Of a stretch of DNA of 64,000 nt, positions 47,030 to 57,507 are shown one piece after another. Source of the DNA: Azorinus chamasolen (Eukaryota > Mollusca > Bivalvia > Cardiida > Solecurtidae); assembly GCA_963576725.1 (NCBI GenBank), contig OY755240.1, positions 64,382,412 to 64,446,411 on the forward strand. Reading direction: 5' to 3'. The notes below the pieces were generated by a model, which saw nothing but the letters and a program-made list of their open reading frames with translations, searched no databases and had not been told where the DNA came from. Made by a program: the position numbers and the translations under genes. The first letter of the stretch is position 1. Every line of letters begins with the position of its first letter.

Positions 47030-47370
47030 CATTTCCCTCATATAAACGTCTCTTTACGCCTGTGCAAATATAGCAGACCTAGCTCAGCCGTCTGAGCCGG
47101 GTCTACCCTGTTTACTGCAAACAGTGTAGACCCAGATGAGAGGGCCCCTGTCAACAAGGTCTGCACTGTTTTTCATGTTACACTTTTCTTTAGAAAATCC
47201 GTTAATATTCACCGTAAGCGTGACCTGAATTTTATAATACATGTACAATGTAATACATGTGAAAATTCAGCTTTGTAAGGGTTAATAACATCCTAAATAT
47301 TCACCATAAGTTTGACCTGTTTGAATTTTGGAATAGTCCATTTGAAAATTCAGCTTTGTTAGAGTTAAAA
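47030..47370. mobile_element. B fragment, F MITE and F fragment in series
   Basis: B hairpin at 47060-47115 (AGCAGACCTAGCTCAGCC/CTGAGCCGGGTCTACC), then F from GCAAACAGTGTAGACCC to TTTGTAAGGGTTAA (47115-47285), then a second F right interior to 47370. Confidence 0.7.
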
Positions 47371-47398
47371 ATGCTGATCAGACAGCAAATGGATAAAC

Positions 47399-47623
47399 TT
47401 ATGAAATGTTTTTGGAGCAATGAACAGTTTCAAATGCCACCATATTGTTTGTATCAGTCTGTTGATTAGGTAGATCTAATCTTAGATTGTCGCCTCGTTC
47501 TGCATAGCCGGAGTCACAGTTACTATAATTATACTCTGTCATAGATGAAAGTTTTATTAGTAAAAATATACTTATAAAAATATACGAAAACATCCAAATT
47601 GTATTCGATATATTATAAATCAT
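47399..47623 (-). CDS. Unrecognised ORF with signal-like N-terminus
   Basis: 74 codons starting MIYNISNTIWMFSYIFIS, a hydrophobic segment that could be a signal peptide, then a polar part with NCDSGYAERGD. It lies in a MITE-free gap. No family recognised, no good donor seen; could be chance in AT-rich DNA. Confidence 0.18.
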   Translation of the reverse strand: MIYNISNTIWMFSYIFISIFLLIKLSSMTEYNYSNCDSGYAERGDNLRLDLPNQQTDTNNMVAFETVHCSKNIS

Positions 47624-47728
47624 ACAGAAAAATTATAGTCCTAAGGTTATATTTCGCAACCTTAATAATCTGTTATCCTCAAAAAAAGATGTCGGTTAAT
47701 TTTCCATTAGTGAAGTACGCATCCTATA

Positions 47729-48195
47729 TTCACTCTTTACTCCATAGATACATGTACGCATTTTAATGATTTTGAAAACAGAACAAACGCAGATCAAACG
47801 GTTCCTGTAGGAGTCTTCTGGTCAGGGTTCTGCTTTATTTACTCTATGAAGATCTGATGCTGTAGTGTCTGCCAGGACCAAAATCCCTGTGTGTGTTATG
47901 TCATTACAAAAAATAAGCTAATTAACCCTTACAATGCCGGAAACCAGTTACTAATGTCATTTGCAAACAGTGTATACCCAGATGAGAGGGCTCCACTAGG
48001 AGCCCTCTCATCAGGGTCTGCACTGTTTGTCATGTTAAACTTTTCTTTTTAAAAATGCCTAAATATTGACTTATAAAGCTTGACCTGTGTGAATTTGGAA
48101 TAGTCCATTTGAAAATTCAGCGCTGTAAGCGTTATCATTCATGGTGTAATTATTGCTTACATGAATATTCACCGGGTAAATGGTAAGGTATAAGT
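47729..48195. mobile_element. B2 MITE carrying nested F
   Basis: TTCACTCTTTACTCCATAG left, hairpin GATCAAACGGTTCCTGTAGG, interior to AAGCTAA, F insert, then CATTCATGGTGTAATTATTG and CCGGGTAAATGG. Confidence 0.82.
47932..48135. mobile_element. F MITE nested in B2 at TTAA
   Basis: TTAACCCTTACAATGCCGG to GCGCTGTAAGCGTTAT; hairpin TGTATACCCAGATGAGAGGG/CCCTCTCATCAGGGTCTG, apex GCTCCACTAGGAGC. Confidence 0.88.
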
Positions 48196-48254
48196 TTCGA
48201 GCAGTTCTGGTCCTGGTAATATGGGTGACTTTTCGTTGTGTGTCTATTGGATCC

Positions 48255-48630
48255 TATTCACACCCCATTTACTAGAAAATGACGCCCTCTGATCCTGTAG
48301 AAGCCGACTAGTAAGGGTCTGCTATATTTACTTGTAGGGTAATATACAGTAAAACTCCTCTATTGCGACCACTTAATGAACAAACATGACTGTCTTCATA
48401 AGCAGCTGGTTGCTTAATGCAAGACGAAGGTTATGCAGAAAGCTCCTATAGCAGCTTTCTGCATAACTTTCGTCCTGCATTAAGCTACCACCTGCTTTTG
48501 CCACCGTGAATTATGCCCCTTTTTGGTGGTCGCGTTAGAGGGGTTTTACTGTATATCTGAGTCTACAGTGTCTACCATGACAAAAAAGCATATTGAAACT
48601 GATGACATGAATAGTCACCAGTTAAAGCGT
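48255..48630. mobile_element. B2 MITE carrying nested A2
   Basis: CCCATTTACTAGAAAATG, right arm ACTAGTAAGGGTCTGC, A2 insert at TA, then CTGAGTCTACAGTGTCTACC. Confidence 0.75.
48347..48551. mobile_element. A2 MITE nested in B2 (205 bp)
   Basis: CAGTAAAACTCCTCTATTGC to TTAGAGGGGTTTTACTG, TA both sides; core arms GTTATGCAG/CTGCATAAC. Confidence 0.9.
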
Positions 48631-48648
48631 TTTAAAAAACAAGAATAG

Positions 48649-48712
48649 GTTGTTGGATATGTTTATTATGTTGGTATGTTTATTATGTTGGTATGTTATT
48701 ATGTTGGTGGGT
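48649..48712. repeat. Short minisatellite
   Basis: About three copies of TATGTTTATTATGTTGG. Confidence 0.85.
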
Positions 48713-48719
48713 GTATTAT

Positions 48720-49400
48720 ATAATTGTCTCTATAACGGCCACTAAATTACATCAAGTATTTTAAGTTAAAGGCAGGTGGCTGAGGAAGTCCCTACAATGA
48801 ACGCAGAATTTCAATAATATAATAAAACTTGGTATTTGTTATGCTCTATCATTATTATGAAGGTTCCCAATTTGAACTTATATCGAAAAATGCCCCTGTG
48901 ATACAAATAAACCGATTTCACCAATACTGATAATTTTTGTTCTACAACAAAATATTATCAGCCTTTTCCGTTAAATTCTTCCGCGTTTTGCCGATGATCA
49001 CCCGATCCCTCCATTGTTTACGTAATAGCTTTCTTGGAAGTGGTCGGAGAATCGCGAATAGGGCGAACAGTTTACGAAACTAAAACCTAACCCGAATAAA
49101 ACTGAAACATCAGGGAGTAAAACCGGGATCGGCGATATCAAACACATGGATGTTTTGTCATTATAAACGCTAATTCGATGGGTTTTCTTGCGATATACTA
49201 CTTTTCAGAATACAAACATGTGACTTTTGGATATTTTAAGCGTTATATGTAGGGACATCACCTTTAAAACAAGGTGAAGGTAAAACAGAACGCTCCTATA
49301 GGAGCGTTCTGTTTTTCTTTCACCTTGCTTTAAGCAGCCACCTGTCATTAATACCAACTAATTAACACAATTTAGTGGTCGTTATAGAGAGACTGTACTG
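48720..49400. mobile_element. A4 MITE carrying J7
   Basis: TAATTGTCTCTATAACGGCC left, GGCAGGTGGCTG, then J7, then AAGGTGAAGGTAAAACAGAA with its hairpin and GTTATAGAGAGACTGTACTG. Confidence 0.83.
48785..49265. mobile_element. J7: 480-bp element in A4
   Basis: Ends AGGAAGTCCCTACA and the inverse TGTAGGGACATCACC. No coding frame; a non-autonomous DNA element of unassigned family. Confidence 0.72.
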
Positions 49401-49527
49401 TAAAGGTTAAATGTCGTCATTTTGGCTCTTTTTCGTGTGTGGTACAAATAGTATTTTACTGTATGCACAGTACGAAGTGTCCTGCAAGGTTTCCGTATTT
49501 TCCCTAATACTGATTCCTATTTCCTCA

Positions 49528-49780
49528 TTTAAACTTTATCTGATGGTTACTCATATAAGAAAAATGACACCATGACTGTTAATGAATTGCTTTTTAATAA
49601 TGGTATATAAACGAAGGAAATTTTGGCCATGGCATAAACTATAGAACCAAATCTACGTAATTACGTAAGCAAATGGAGCAGACCCTACTCAGACGATTCC
49701 AACAGGAGCCGTCTGATCTGGGTATACACTGTTTGCAAAAGTGTTAAAAGGTGTATATTTTTATATGGAGGAAGGGTTAA
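49528..49780. mobile_element. B2 MITE
   Basis: ACTTTATCTGATGGTTACTC left, hairpin GCAGACCCTACTCAGACG/CCGTCTGATCTGGGTATAC, right TTAA at 49777-49780. Confidence 0.83.
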
Positions 49781-49909
49781 ATCTTTTGAACCCGGATTAT
49801 CTACTGTGGTGGTCTGCTTCTCCACCTACATACTTCATTTTCTTCAAGAAATGGATTTTTAATATATTAAAATATATTAATTATGTTTCTATTTACTAAG
49901 CGCCTTGGT

Positions 49910-50060
49910 GATTTCCTCACCCTTGGCTACATACCACTCCTTTTTAACACATCTGCAAACAGAGTAGAATCAGATCAAACAACTCCATATCTGGGTCTGC
50001 TTTTTTACTTATATGTCACATATCTTATCTGATTCTCTACTGTTTGGCATAGCAGTACTT
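49910..50060. mobile_element. Degenerate B2 MITE
   Basis: CTGCAAACAGAGTAGAATCAG then CATATCTGGGTCTGC and TGATTCTCTACTGTTTGGC. Confidence 0.62.
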
Positions 50061-50466
50061 TATTGCACTTTGGAATGCAAGCATCAACAAATATTCCTAA
50101 TAAGCAGAGAATTGCGGGTATATCATCCCGCCAATAAAAGGATAAAGGACGACATGCTGGAGATTAGGGGTATGTCGACTTTGAGTAGATTTTAATAGTA
50201 GTCTATTCAACCTTATTAGATTTTATTCACAACTGGTGTAACCAAATTATCGTTTCTAGTCTATCCAATTTTCCCCAGATATTGTCAAATTGAAGAAGAA
50301 TGTAATGAAAACTTAAAGGGTTGCGTTAGTTTTCCCTTGAATGGGTTATATAAATCCGGTGTCATGCTGGTGAATTAAAGTTGGTATTTTTTTCATTTTT
50401 TTTTATCCTAACATATATCCTAGACACTCTAATTATTCTGACCGACTAACTTAGTCACCTTAGATA
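50061..50466. other. No gene seen
   Basis: AT-rich; the frame 50013-50195 overlaps a B2 remnant and shows no domain. Confidence 0.4.
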
Positions 50467-50649
50467 CAGTAGAACCTGTCTTATGCAGCCATTCATTTAG
50501 GAGACTAAAAAGCAGGTGGTTGCTTAATGCAGAGTAAAAGTAATACAGAAAGCTCCTATATTACTTTTGATCTGCATTAAGCTACCACCTGTCATACATA
50601 CCCCATAACTAGACCTCTTTTTGATGGCCGCTTAAGACAGGTTGTACTG
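50467..50649. mobile_element. A1 MITE, hairpin apex lost
   Basis: CAGTAGAACCTGTCTTATGC to AAGACAGGTTGTACTG, TA both sides. Confidence 0.87.
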
Positions 50650-50697
50650 TACTTTTTATATGGTTTAAACCCTGTTGTGCTAAGCATTACCTAGGTA

Positions 50698-50897
50698 CAA
50701 TAGAACCCGTCTTAAGCGATCGTATATTGATTGAACACGGGAATCTTAAAACAGCAGGGTGTTGCTTAGTGTAGGGCAAACGTAATGCAGAAAGCTCCTG
50801 TAGAAGCTTTCTGCATTACCTTTGTCCTGCATTAAGCAACCACCTGGCTTGCAGACCCCTACTTAGACTTCTCTTTAATGGTCTAAAGATTATACTG
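50698..50897. mobile_element. A1 MITE
   Basis: CAATAGAACCCGTCTTAAGC to GGTCTAAAGATTATACTG; core apex GCTCCTGTAGAAGC. Confidence 0.83.
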
Positions 50898-51025
50898 TGT
50901 TTGATCCGGAGTAACTCAGCGCCTCATCAAGATCTAAGTAAGCAGTTTGACACTTTGCTGATAGTTTCGCAAAGGCTTTAGCGAATCGGAAATAAGTAAA
51001 AGGTGAAAACAATTGGTCTGTTTTT
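50898..51025. mobile_element. E2 fragment
   Basis: GGAGTAACTCAGCGCCTCATC, CAGTTTGACACTTTGCTGAT and AAAGGCTTTAGCGAATCGG. Confidence 0.62.
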
Positions 51026-51060
51026 CGTTGTTGTTGTTGTTTTTTTAAAAAAATGAGATT

Positions 51061-51264
51061 TTACTGTATGAAATTGATTAGATAATTATGTGCTTCTTTA
51101 TATGCATCGTCTACGTCTCCTAACTCCCCGATGGCCTCATGACGAGTGTGGGGTTCGGTTCGGAAGTTCCAGATTCTGTTCATACTAAATAACTGTTGAG
51201 AGCAGAATTGTCTTGTCGCATCGTTCAATTTTCTGAGAACTTTAAATCCGCAGTACAGTGACAA
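51061..51264 (-). CDS. Unrecognised ORF, possible terminal exon
   Basis: Reads LRKLNDATRQFCSQQ, then EPHTRHEAIGELGDVDDAYK and ends NYLINFIQ with a stop. Amphipathic, charged and protein-like, in a MITE-free gap; a T-rich tract ending TTTTAG lies just upstream on the minus strand (51273-51268) and could be an acceptor. I recognise no family. Confidence 0.3.
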   Translation of the reverse strand: MSLYCGFKVLRKLNDATRQFCSQQLFSMNRIWNFRTEPHTRHEAIGELGDVDDAYKEAHNYLINFIQ

Positions 51265-51307
51265 CTAAAATAGGTCTACGTGTTTGTCAGCAGGTGGTAG
51301 CTAAGTA

Positions 51308-51316
51308 GTAGTAGTA

Positions 51317-51360
<44 letters not shown>

Positions 51361-51362
51361 CT
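51308..51362. repeat. AAT microsatellite (LINE tail)
   Basis: AGT then about 15 AAT units; read on the minus strand it is an ATT tail after AATAAAGAATTAAAG. Confidence 0.9.
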
Positions 51363-51946
51363 TTAATTCTTTATTACCTCCAGATAAGGAGAGCATTCAT
51401 ATAAACGGATACAAACAGTGCAATAGTGTATATACATATATAGTGAACAAACCAATGACATGAAAAGAAATGCGGGGATGTATCCCTGCGTGCAGTTGTT
51501 TCCCTTTGTTGAAGCAAATGCACCCAACTATACAACGGCCCACATAATGGCATGCATAACGTATCTGGAAGAGGTACATACATGTACAGTATCCATACAA
51601 CTACCACACTACCCATATCAATCCCTCACCATCCGAATCCATATGTCACAGAAGTACTACCTCCCTTCCCCAAATGTAGCGAGCCAAGAAACCGAAATAG
51701 TTGACCGCGCCACAATCATGGAAGACAGAAAATGATATCACATGCAGCAGAAATATCATGATTACCTCAATTTATCACCTGCTATCGAAACGAAATATAG
51801 AAAGCAGTTGAGGTATATTACACAATCAAATATAAAGCATGATGACAATATGATGATGATGGTAACGATGGTGATGATGATGTCGATGATGATGATGATG
51901 CCGGTGATGATGATGATGATGACGACGACGATGATGATGATGATGG

Positions 51947-51978
<32 letters not shown>

Positions 51979-52290
51979 TTGATGATAACAGAAATTATAA
52001 CTACAATAATATCGATTATCACAGTACAAAACAATATGCAGAGCAAACTCGTCCGTTAATTTATTGCACCGTTTACAACGACTAGTGTATGATCTAGCGA
52101 AGAGAAAATGTGTAAATTTTACAGCCGCCTGTGACAGCTGCAAATGCTTACGGTTAGATTTACTTAACAGCCAGAACTGACAAGGACCGAAATCTGACAA
52201 AGACTGAATAATATGATAATCTCTAAGTATATTGTCGGTAGAGATACGCGATTGTATTAAGGACAATTGCTTAAGTTTTACATTGTTGTT
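51363..52290 (-). mobile_element. Non-LTR retrotransposon 3' end
   Basis: On the minus strand a C-terminal ORF piece (52266-52050) includes CKRCNKLTDEFALHIVLYC, the Cys-His segment found after reverse transcriptase in LINEs. It is followed by a GAT-rich insertion, about 370 bp of 3' region, AATAAAG and an ATT tail. 5'-truncated, inactive. Confidence 0.68.
51849..51977. repeat. GAT trinucleotide microsatellite
   Basis: GATGATGATGGTGATGATG-type run inside the LINE 3' region; gives Met-, Ile- and His-rich frames. Confidence 0.93.
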
Positions 52291-52509
52291 GACTATTGTC
52301 TTCCAAACATGTCTGGAAGGAAATTCACCCGTCGTCTAGTATGTCAATAAAACATCGACCAGACCATATTTACTGCATATTCTGTCTATTTCAGGTAGAA
52401 AACCTTAAAGCTTACTTTTATTATTAAAATAACTTCAGAGCCAATTGTTAAAAAAACGCTTTAATTATGGCGTCATTGTCCAATCTACAATTACTCAGAA
52501 ATGTCCTAC
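52291..52509. other. No gene seen
   Basis: Nothing recognised between the LINE and the A/B2 pair. Confidence 0.4.
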
Positions 52510-52810
52510 AGACATTTTCTGCATTGATATCATTCTGCATTAAGCATTTACTCCATAAATATGCATTTCTACGCAATTGTAGACAGAATAGACCCATATC
52601 ATATAGCTCTTGTAGGGACCATCTGATCAGGGTCTGTTCTGTTAATGTATAGCATACTAGAGATATGAGTTTACAGTTTCTGCCAGGGCAAAACTTTCCT
52701 GTGCCCATGTGCTATTGTGTAACAATTAATCTTATTAATATTGACGATGTCATTATTTCTTTCATGACTATTCACGGAGTAAAAGGTTAAGCTACCACCT
52801 GCGTTTAACA
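52510..52810. mobile_element. A core carrying nested B2
   Basis: GACATTTTCTGCATTGATATC and CATTCTGCATTAA before, GCTACCACCTGCG after B2 (52540-52790); TIRs not found. Confidence 0.72.
52540..52790. mobile_element. B2 MITE nested in A (251 bp)
   Basis: TTAAGCATTTACTCCATAAA to CGGAGTAAAAGGTTAA; mutated hairpin GAATAGACCCATATCATATA/GACCATCTGATCAGGGTC. Confidence 0.85.
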
Positions 52811-52814
52811 ATAA

Positions 52815-52910
52815 TATAATAAACGCATTTTCACGCATTTGCAAACAAAGTAGATCCAGATCAGGTGGCTCCTATAGGAACAGCCTGGTCTTGGTCTACT
52901 CTGATTAGCT
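52815..52910. mobile_element. B MITE fragment
   Basis: AACGCATTTTCACGCATTTG, hairpin GTAGATCCAGATCAGG/CCTGGTCTTGGTCTACTC. Confidence 0.7.
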
Positions 52911-52972
52911 AGCCATTGTACTCCACATAGACGACCATGTTACTCCACATAGACGGCCATTTTGCTCAGACA

Positions 52973-53520
52973 GAATAGAATAGAATAGAATAGAAAGTGT
53001 TTTTTATGATAGTGACATGTGATTTACAAATGCAAAGATTACCAAATCAAGATTATAAACTTCACCCGGTCCCGTGGGCCCATATGTCACCTTCACACTT
53101 ATTCGTATTAAACATGTATATAAAGTCGTAAATATAAACATAATTGTTCAGTTTACATGTATATACCTACATAGATATCTCACTCTGTGAACATAATCAT
53201 ATCAAAGTTCTTGGTTGGATCAGTAGAAAATCTACTGTAAAGTCTGGTTGTATAATCATGCTCTCCTGTGTAGATAAGCCTTAACAATAAACTTAGCTAC
53301 TTTTCTTGTATGATCGTTAAGTAAAGCCTTCATTCTGTTTACTTCACTTAGCTGCAAAAATGCAAAGTCATTCAATAATTGGGCCCTTATTTCACTGTAT
53401 TGTCTACATGTTAGTAGCAAATGAGTTTTGTTTTCTATGGCCATGATATCATAGAATCTACATACTCTGTCACACAGTTGTGTATATTATTTTGCTTACC
53501 ATTTAAGACCATTTTTATCA
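52973..53520 (-). mobile_element. LINE 3' end inserted in the minisatellite
   Basis: Minus-strand frame 53444-53256 contains ENKTHLLLTCRQYSEIRAQL, the conserved segment near the C-terminus of many LINE ORF2 proteins, then stop, about 280 bp of 3' UTR and a TTCTA pentamer tail at 52977-52996. 5'-truncated copy. Confidence 0.72.
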
Positions 53521-54318
53521 ATCATATTTTGCTTAACATAGACAATACTTTGCTCAACATAGCCGACCATTTTGCTCAGCATAGACGAACATTTTGTTCG
53601 CTATATTCACCGTTTTGCTCAGCAAACTCGACATTTTTGCTTAGCATAGACGACTACTTTGCTCAGCATAGACGGTCATTTTGCGAAACGTATTTAGCTC
53701 GACATAGATTACCAAAGCATTGACGACTTTTTTGCTCAGAATTAACGACCATTTTGCTGAACCTAAACCACCATTTTGCTCATTATATATAACGGGTTTG
53801 CTAAACATATTTTACATGTATATATGAATGCTTTGTATGGTGAGGGTCAAACCTAATGTTGTAAGAACTTGTGACCTGACCCAATTTCCTCTAATATGGA
53901 AATAAAATATGTTTAAACTGACATATTTTGCTCAATAAAGACGACGATCTTGTTCAGTATAGACAATTATTTTTGCTTAACCTATACGATCATTTTGCTT
54001 AACTTAGACGACAATTTTGCTTAACATAATTGGCAAATCTGTTCAGCAGAGACGACGCAGCATAAATCATCATTTTTCTAAGCATACATGTATATGACCA
54101 TTTTGCTCAACATAGACGACCACTTTCTGCTTTTAGACGACCATTTTTTTCAACATAGACGAGCATTTGTTTGCGTATAGACGACCTTTTCCTCATCATA
54201 GACGATCACTTTTATGCGCACAGACAACCATTTTGTTCGACATGGACGACCATTTTTCTGTGCATATTCAACCATTTTGCTCAACACAGGCGGGCGTTTT
54301 TCTGCGGATAGACGACTA

Positions 54319-54522
54319 CAGTAAAACCTCTCTTAACCGGCCGTTAAATTTAGTATGAATATCGGTCTTGGAGACAGGTGGCAGCTTAATGCAGGATGAA
54401 AGTCATGCAGAAAGCTCCTAGAGGAGCTTTCTGCATGACTTTCACCCTGCATTAAGCAGCCATCTGCCTAAAAGTGTCTAATTTTTTATCTACTAGAATT
54501 CCGGTTAAGAGAGGTTTTACTG
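54319..54522. mobile_element. A3 MITE nested in minisatellite (204 bp)
   Basis: CAGTAAAACCTCTCTTAACC to GGTTAAGAGAGGTTTTACTG, TA both sides; repeat units continue on each side. Confidence 0.92.
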
Positions 54523-54737
54523 TATTTGCTCAACATAGACGACAGTTGTTTTGCAATTAAAATCATATTTGATGAGAGAAGAATTAAAGTTTGTCACTTC
54601 GATAACATATTTACTGATTGCTTTCATTAACTATCGATGCCAAATACTGCCTTCTGCGCAAAATGACATTTGTCTCAATTAGATACGTTTTAATGTTCTT
54701 CCTTTATTTTAAAAGGCCAAACGCGCAGCTAAACATC

Positions 54738-54797
54738 AAACAGTTTGGATCCTGATGTGACACCGAATAACTTGGGATCCCCACAACATCAAAACTA
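54738..54797. mobile_element. E hairpin fragment
   Basis: CAAACAGTTTGGATCCTGATG with an eroded right arm. Confidence 0.5.
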
Positions 54798-54811
54798 CAA
54801 ATCCGCTACTG

Positions 54812-55025
54812 CTGGCTCTTACAATGCTAAATTTCCAAATAGACTATTCCAAAATTCAAACAGATCAAGGTTATTGTGAATATCTGGGGATTTTTTTTAT
54901 AGAAAAGTGTAGCATGAAAAACAATGCAGACCCTGGTGAGAGGGCTTCTCTATGAGCTCTCTCATCTGAGTCTACATTATTTGCAAATGACATTAGTGAC
55001 CCGTGACCCGCATTGTAAGGCTTTA
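54812..55025. mobile_element. F MITE
   Basis: GCTCTTACAATGCTAAATTT to CCGCATTGTAAGGCTTTAA; hairpin ATGCAGACCCTGGTGAGAGG/CTCTCATCTGAGTCTAC. Confidence 0.8.
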
Positions 55026-55059
55026 ATCATTGGTATATAATAACATATTAACATACCGA

Positions 55060-55527
55060 TAGTCTAGGCCATGACTTCATGAATATTCATGTAAGAAATA
55101 AAGACACCATGTATATTACAGTTGAACTTCGATATCTCGAACTTTAAGGGACTATACAAATATAGAGATATCAGAAGTTCGAGTTATAAGATTTCTAATA
55201 TAGATACTTTATCAAGTTTACAGCTTAATGCTGGTCTAAAGTAATGCTGAAAGCTCCTATAGGAGCTTTCAGCATTACTTTAGACCCGCATTAAGCTGAC
55301 ACATGTGTTTCTAGATATCCGTAGTGATATAGTTTAAAGCTATTCTGTTTTGGAAGGACCGAATGTTTAGTTCGAGTTAACCCGAAGTTCGAGTTATCCG
55401 AGTTCGAGATATAGAAGTTCAACTGTAATTAGATGTTTTTTTTATAATGGCATGTTGATAATGGAAAGTTCGGCCATCTCAGAATCTGTAAAATGCGTAT
55501 TTTGGAGTAAAGGGTAAAATGCAAATA
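55060..55527. mobile_element. B2 MITE carrying nested A5
   Basis: TGACTTCATGAATATTCATG left, A5 insert, then ATTAGATGTTTTTTTTATAA, GCCATCTCAGAATCTG and GGAGTAAAGGGTAAA. Hairpin missing. Confidence 0.75.
55119..55425. mobile_element. A5 MITE nested in B2 (307 bp)
   Basis: CAGTTGAACTTCGATATCTC to GATATAGAAGTTCAACTG, TA both sides; perfect core stem AAAGTAATGCTGAAAGCTCC with complement. Confidence 0.9.
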
Positions 55528-55689
55528 TCTGGTTTTGATGTCAACAAATTATATTCACAAAATGCGTACACATGATAAAGCATGGCTATTATCACTTTAA
55601 ATTTGATTATAAAATGAAAGACTTTATACAACTACAACCACAGCTAAAACACTTTATCGCATTCAACATACAACGACGTTTGCAGCAAT

Positions 55690-56043
55690 ATTGCAAAGAT
55701 AAGGACACATTGTTCACAGAGATAAGGGCACATGGTTCACAGAGATAAGGACACATAGTTCACAGAGATAAGGACACGTGGTTCACAGAGATAAAGTCAC
55801 ATAGTTCACAGAGATAAGGACACGTGGTTCACAGAGATAAAGTCACATAGTTCCCAGAGATAAGGCACGTGGTTCACAGAGATAAAGTCGCATAGTTCAC
55901 AGAGATAAGGACACGTGGTTCACAGAGATAAAGTCGCATAGTTCACAGAGATAAGGACACGTGGTTCACAGAGATAAAGTCACATAGTTCACAGATATAT
56001 CGTCGCATGGTTCACAGGGATAAGGACACGTGGATCACAGAGA
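55690..56043. repeat. Minisatellite GTTCACAGAGATAAGGACAC
   Basis: About 16 copies of a 20-22 bp unit in two alternating types, AAGGACACGTG and AAAGTCACATA. Confidence 0.93.
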
Positions 56044-56065
56044 ATCAAAAATGCATAACTAAATA

Positions 56066-56262
56066 ATAATAAACATTCTGTTTTCGAATTTTCGGTCACT
56101 TGACTTTTGTCAAGAAACAATTTTGTATGAAACCAACTAAGTTGCCTCCATTATCGTGATTTCCTATCGCCATAACGGAGACCACTTAGTTGATTTCATA
56201 CAGATTGTTTGTTGATAAAGGTCAAGTAACCGAACATTCTAAATCAGTGTTTATTATTATTA
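56066..56262. mobile_element. J8: long palindrome
   Basis: Arms AATAATAAACATTCTG ... TATGAAACCAACTAAGT and ACTTAGTTGATTTCATACA ... GTTTATTATTATT, about 75 bp each. Confidence 0.82.
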
Positions 56263-56266
56263 CACA

Positions 56267-56344
56267 TCGAGTGTTTGGTGCAAAACTATTGTAACTCTTT
56301 CACAAAGTGAAGGAGTAACAATAGTTTTGCACCAAGCCCTCGAC
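56267..56344. mobile_element. J9: short palindrome
   Basis: TCGAGTGTTTGGTGCAAAAC/GTTTTGCACCAAGCCCTCGA around CACAAAGTG. Confidence 0.8.
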
Positions 56345-56422
56345 ATTATCAAACATCCGTTTGGATGTATTTATACGAGATTCCATAAAATAAATACATA
56401 GAAAAATCAAATAAAGTACATA

Positions 56423-56627
56423 CAGTAAAACCCCGCTAATGCGACCACCAAAAAGGGGCATAATTCTGGGTGGCAGAGGCAGGTGGTTGCTTAATGCAGT
56501 ACAAAAGTTATGCAGAAAGCTCCTATAGGAGCTTTCTGCATAACTTTCGTGCTGCATTAAGCAACCACCTGCTTTAAACGACACCAGTGGCTGTTTATTA
56601 AGTGGTCGCATTAGCGGGGTTTTACTG
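56423..56627. mobile_element. A2 MITE (205 bp)
   Basis: CAGTAAAACCCCGCTAATGC to TTAGCGGGGTTTTACTG, TA both sides; core arms GTTATGCAG/CTGCATAAC. Confidence 0.92.
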
Positions 56628-56864
56628 TATACTTATGACCTCAGACTCTAATCAAGTTTGTATTATAAATTAATTATTTAGTACTGATTTTGAGGTATTT
56701 GATAATAATGAAAATGTTTATTTATGTTTGGCGATGATCGATATGGTTTAAAGTGCGTCTTTCTCATTTTTCTAAATTATGGACAGCTAAGTAAAAAGTT
56801 ATCTTCATATCAATATATAACTGTTAATTTTTTGTCTCGGCCCAAAATTCAAAGGCGGAAAATC

Positions 56865-57040
56865 TAGCGGGAAGCCTTGCGGTAGGTCGATTGTTCTACT
56901 TTGATGTTCTTATGTGCACGAAACAATGAAATTTGTTCCGTGCACAGAATAATCTCTGGGGTCTTCCTCCGCCTGTAATTAGCTGAACGTCGTGGTATGA
57001 CTGAAATACTGTTAAAGCGGCGTAAAACCTGATAAAAACC
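56865..57040 (+). mobile_element. L retroposon-like repeat
   Basis: GGCGGAAAATCTAGCGGGAA, TCTGGGGTCTTCCTC, GTAATTAGCTGAACG, TATGACTGAAATACTG and GCGGCGTAAAACCTGATAAA. The ending resembles bivalve retroposon tails; no RNA polymerase III boxes identified. Confidence 0.6.
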
Positions 57041-57142
57041 AAACCAGTCCTATACAGTCAACTGCGACTTACATGGCCGAGACTAAAACCAGAGCCAATA
57101 TTGATGTGCACATGTATATAATTGTAAACCCTATAGTCTAAT

Positions 57143-57356
57143 CAGAGTTACATATAACGGTGCGTGCACAAATGCTAATGGTGCGTACACAAATGCTAAA
57201 ATCGTCAGTTCTCCACCAAACCCTAAGTTGTGACCACTCTTTAGAATCGTCTCGAAGAGACGATTCTAAAGAGTGGTCACAAGATAGAGTTTGGTGGAGA
57301 ACTAAAGAAGTTACTCTCGAAAATGTTTTAATTTACACATCTAATCTGGACCTCTG
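57143..57356. mobile_element. D MITE
   Basis: CAGAGTTACATATAACGGTG to CTAATCTGGACCTCTG; a 21-bp tandem duplication (GGTGCGTGCACAAATGCTAA) near the left end; full hairpin. Confidence 0.86.
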
Positions 57357-57507
57357 GTTCTTATAATAGTAGTTATTGTGGTAATATTAACATTTTAGGA
57401 CGGTAAGATGTTTCGGGAATGTAATTGGTTTAGTACCTTTTTATACCTACCTTCGATTAACTTATCTGTGAAGGCCAGACACGCCTAGACACCATTTTTA
57501 TTTAACT

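Larger units (their letters stand above)
52912..54540. repeat. Minisatellite of about 23 bp
   Basis: Unit close to TTTTGCTCAACATAGACGACCA, with many substitutions and length changes; occupies 52912-52972 and 53520-54540, split by a LINE fragment and by an A3 MITE. Confidence 0.88.

Noticed and set aside
51742..52059. Met-rich and Ile-rich open frames
   Set aside because: GAT trinucleotide repeat.
53520..54540. CRISPR-like array
   Set aside because: Repeats vary in length and sequence and have no unique spacers; it is a minisatellite.
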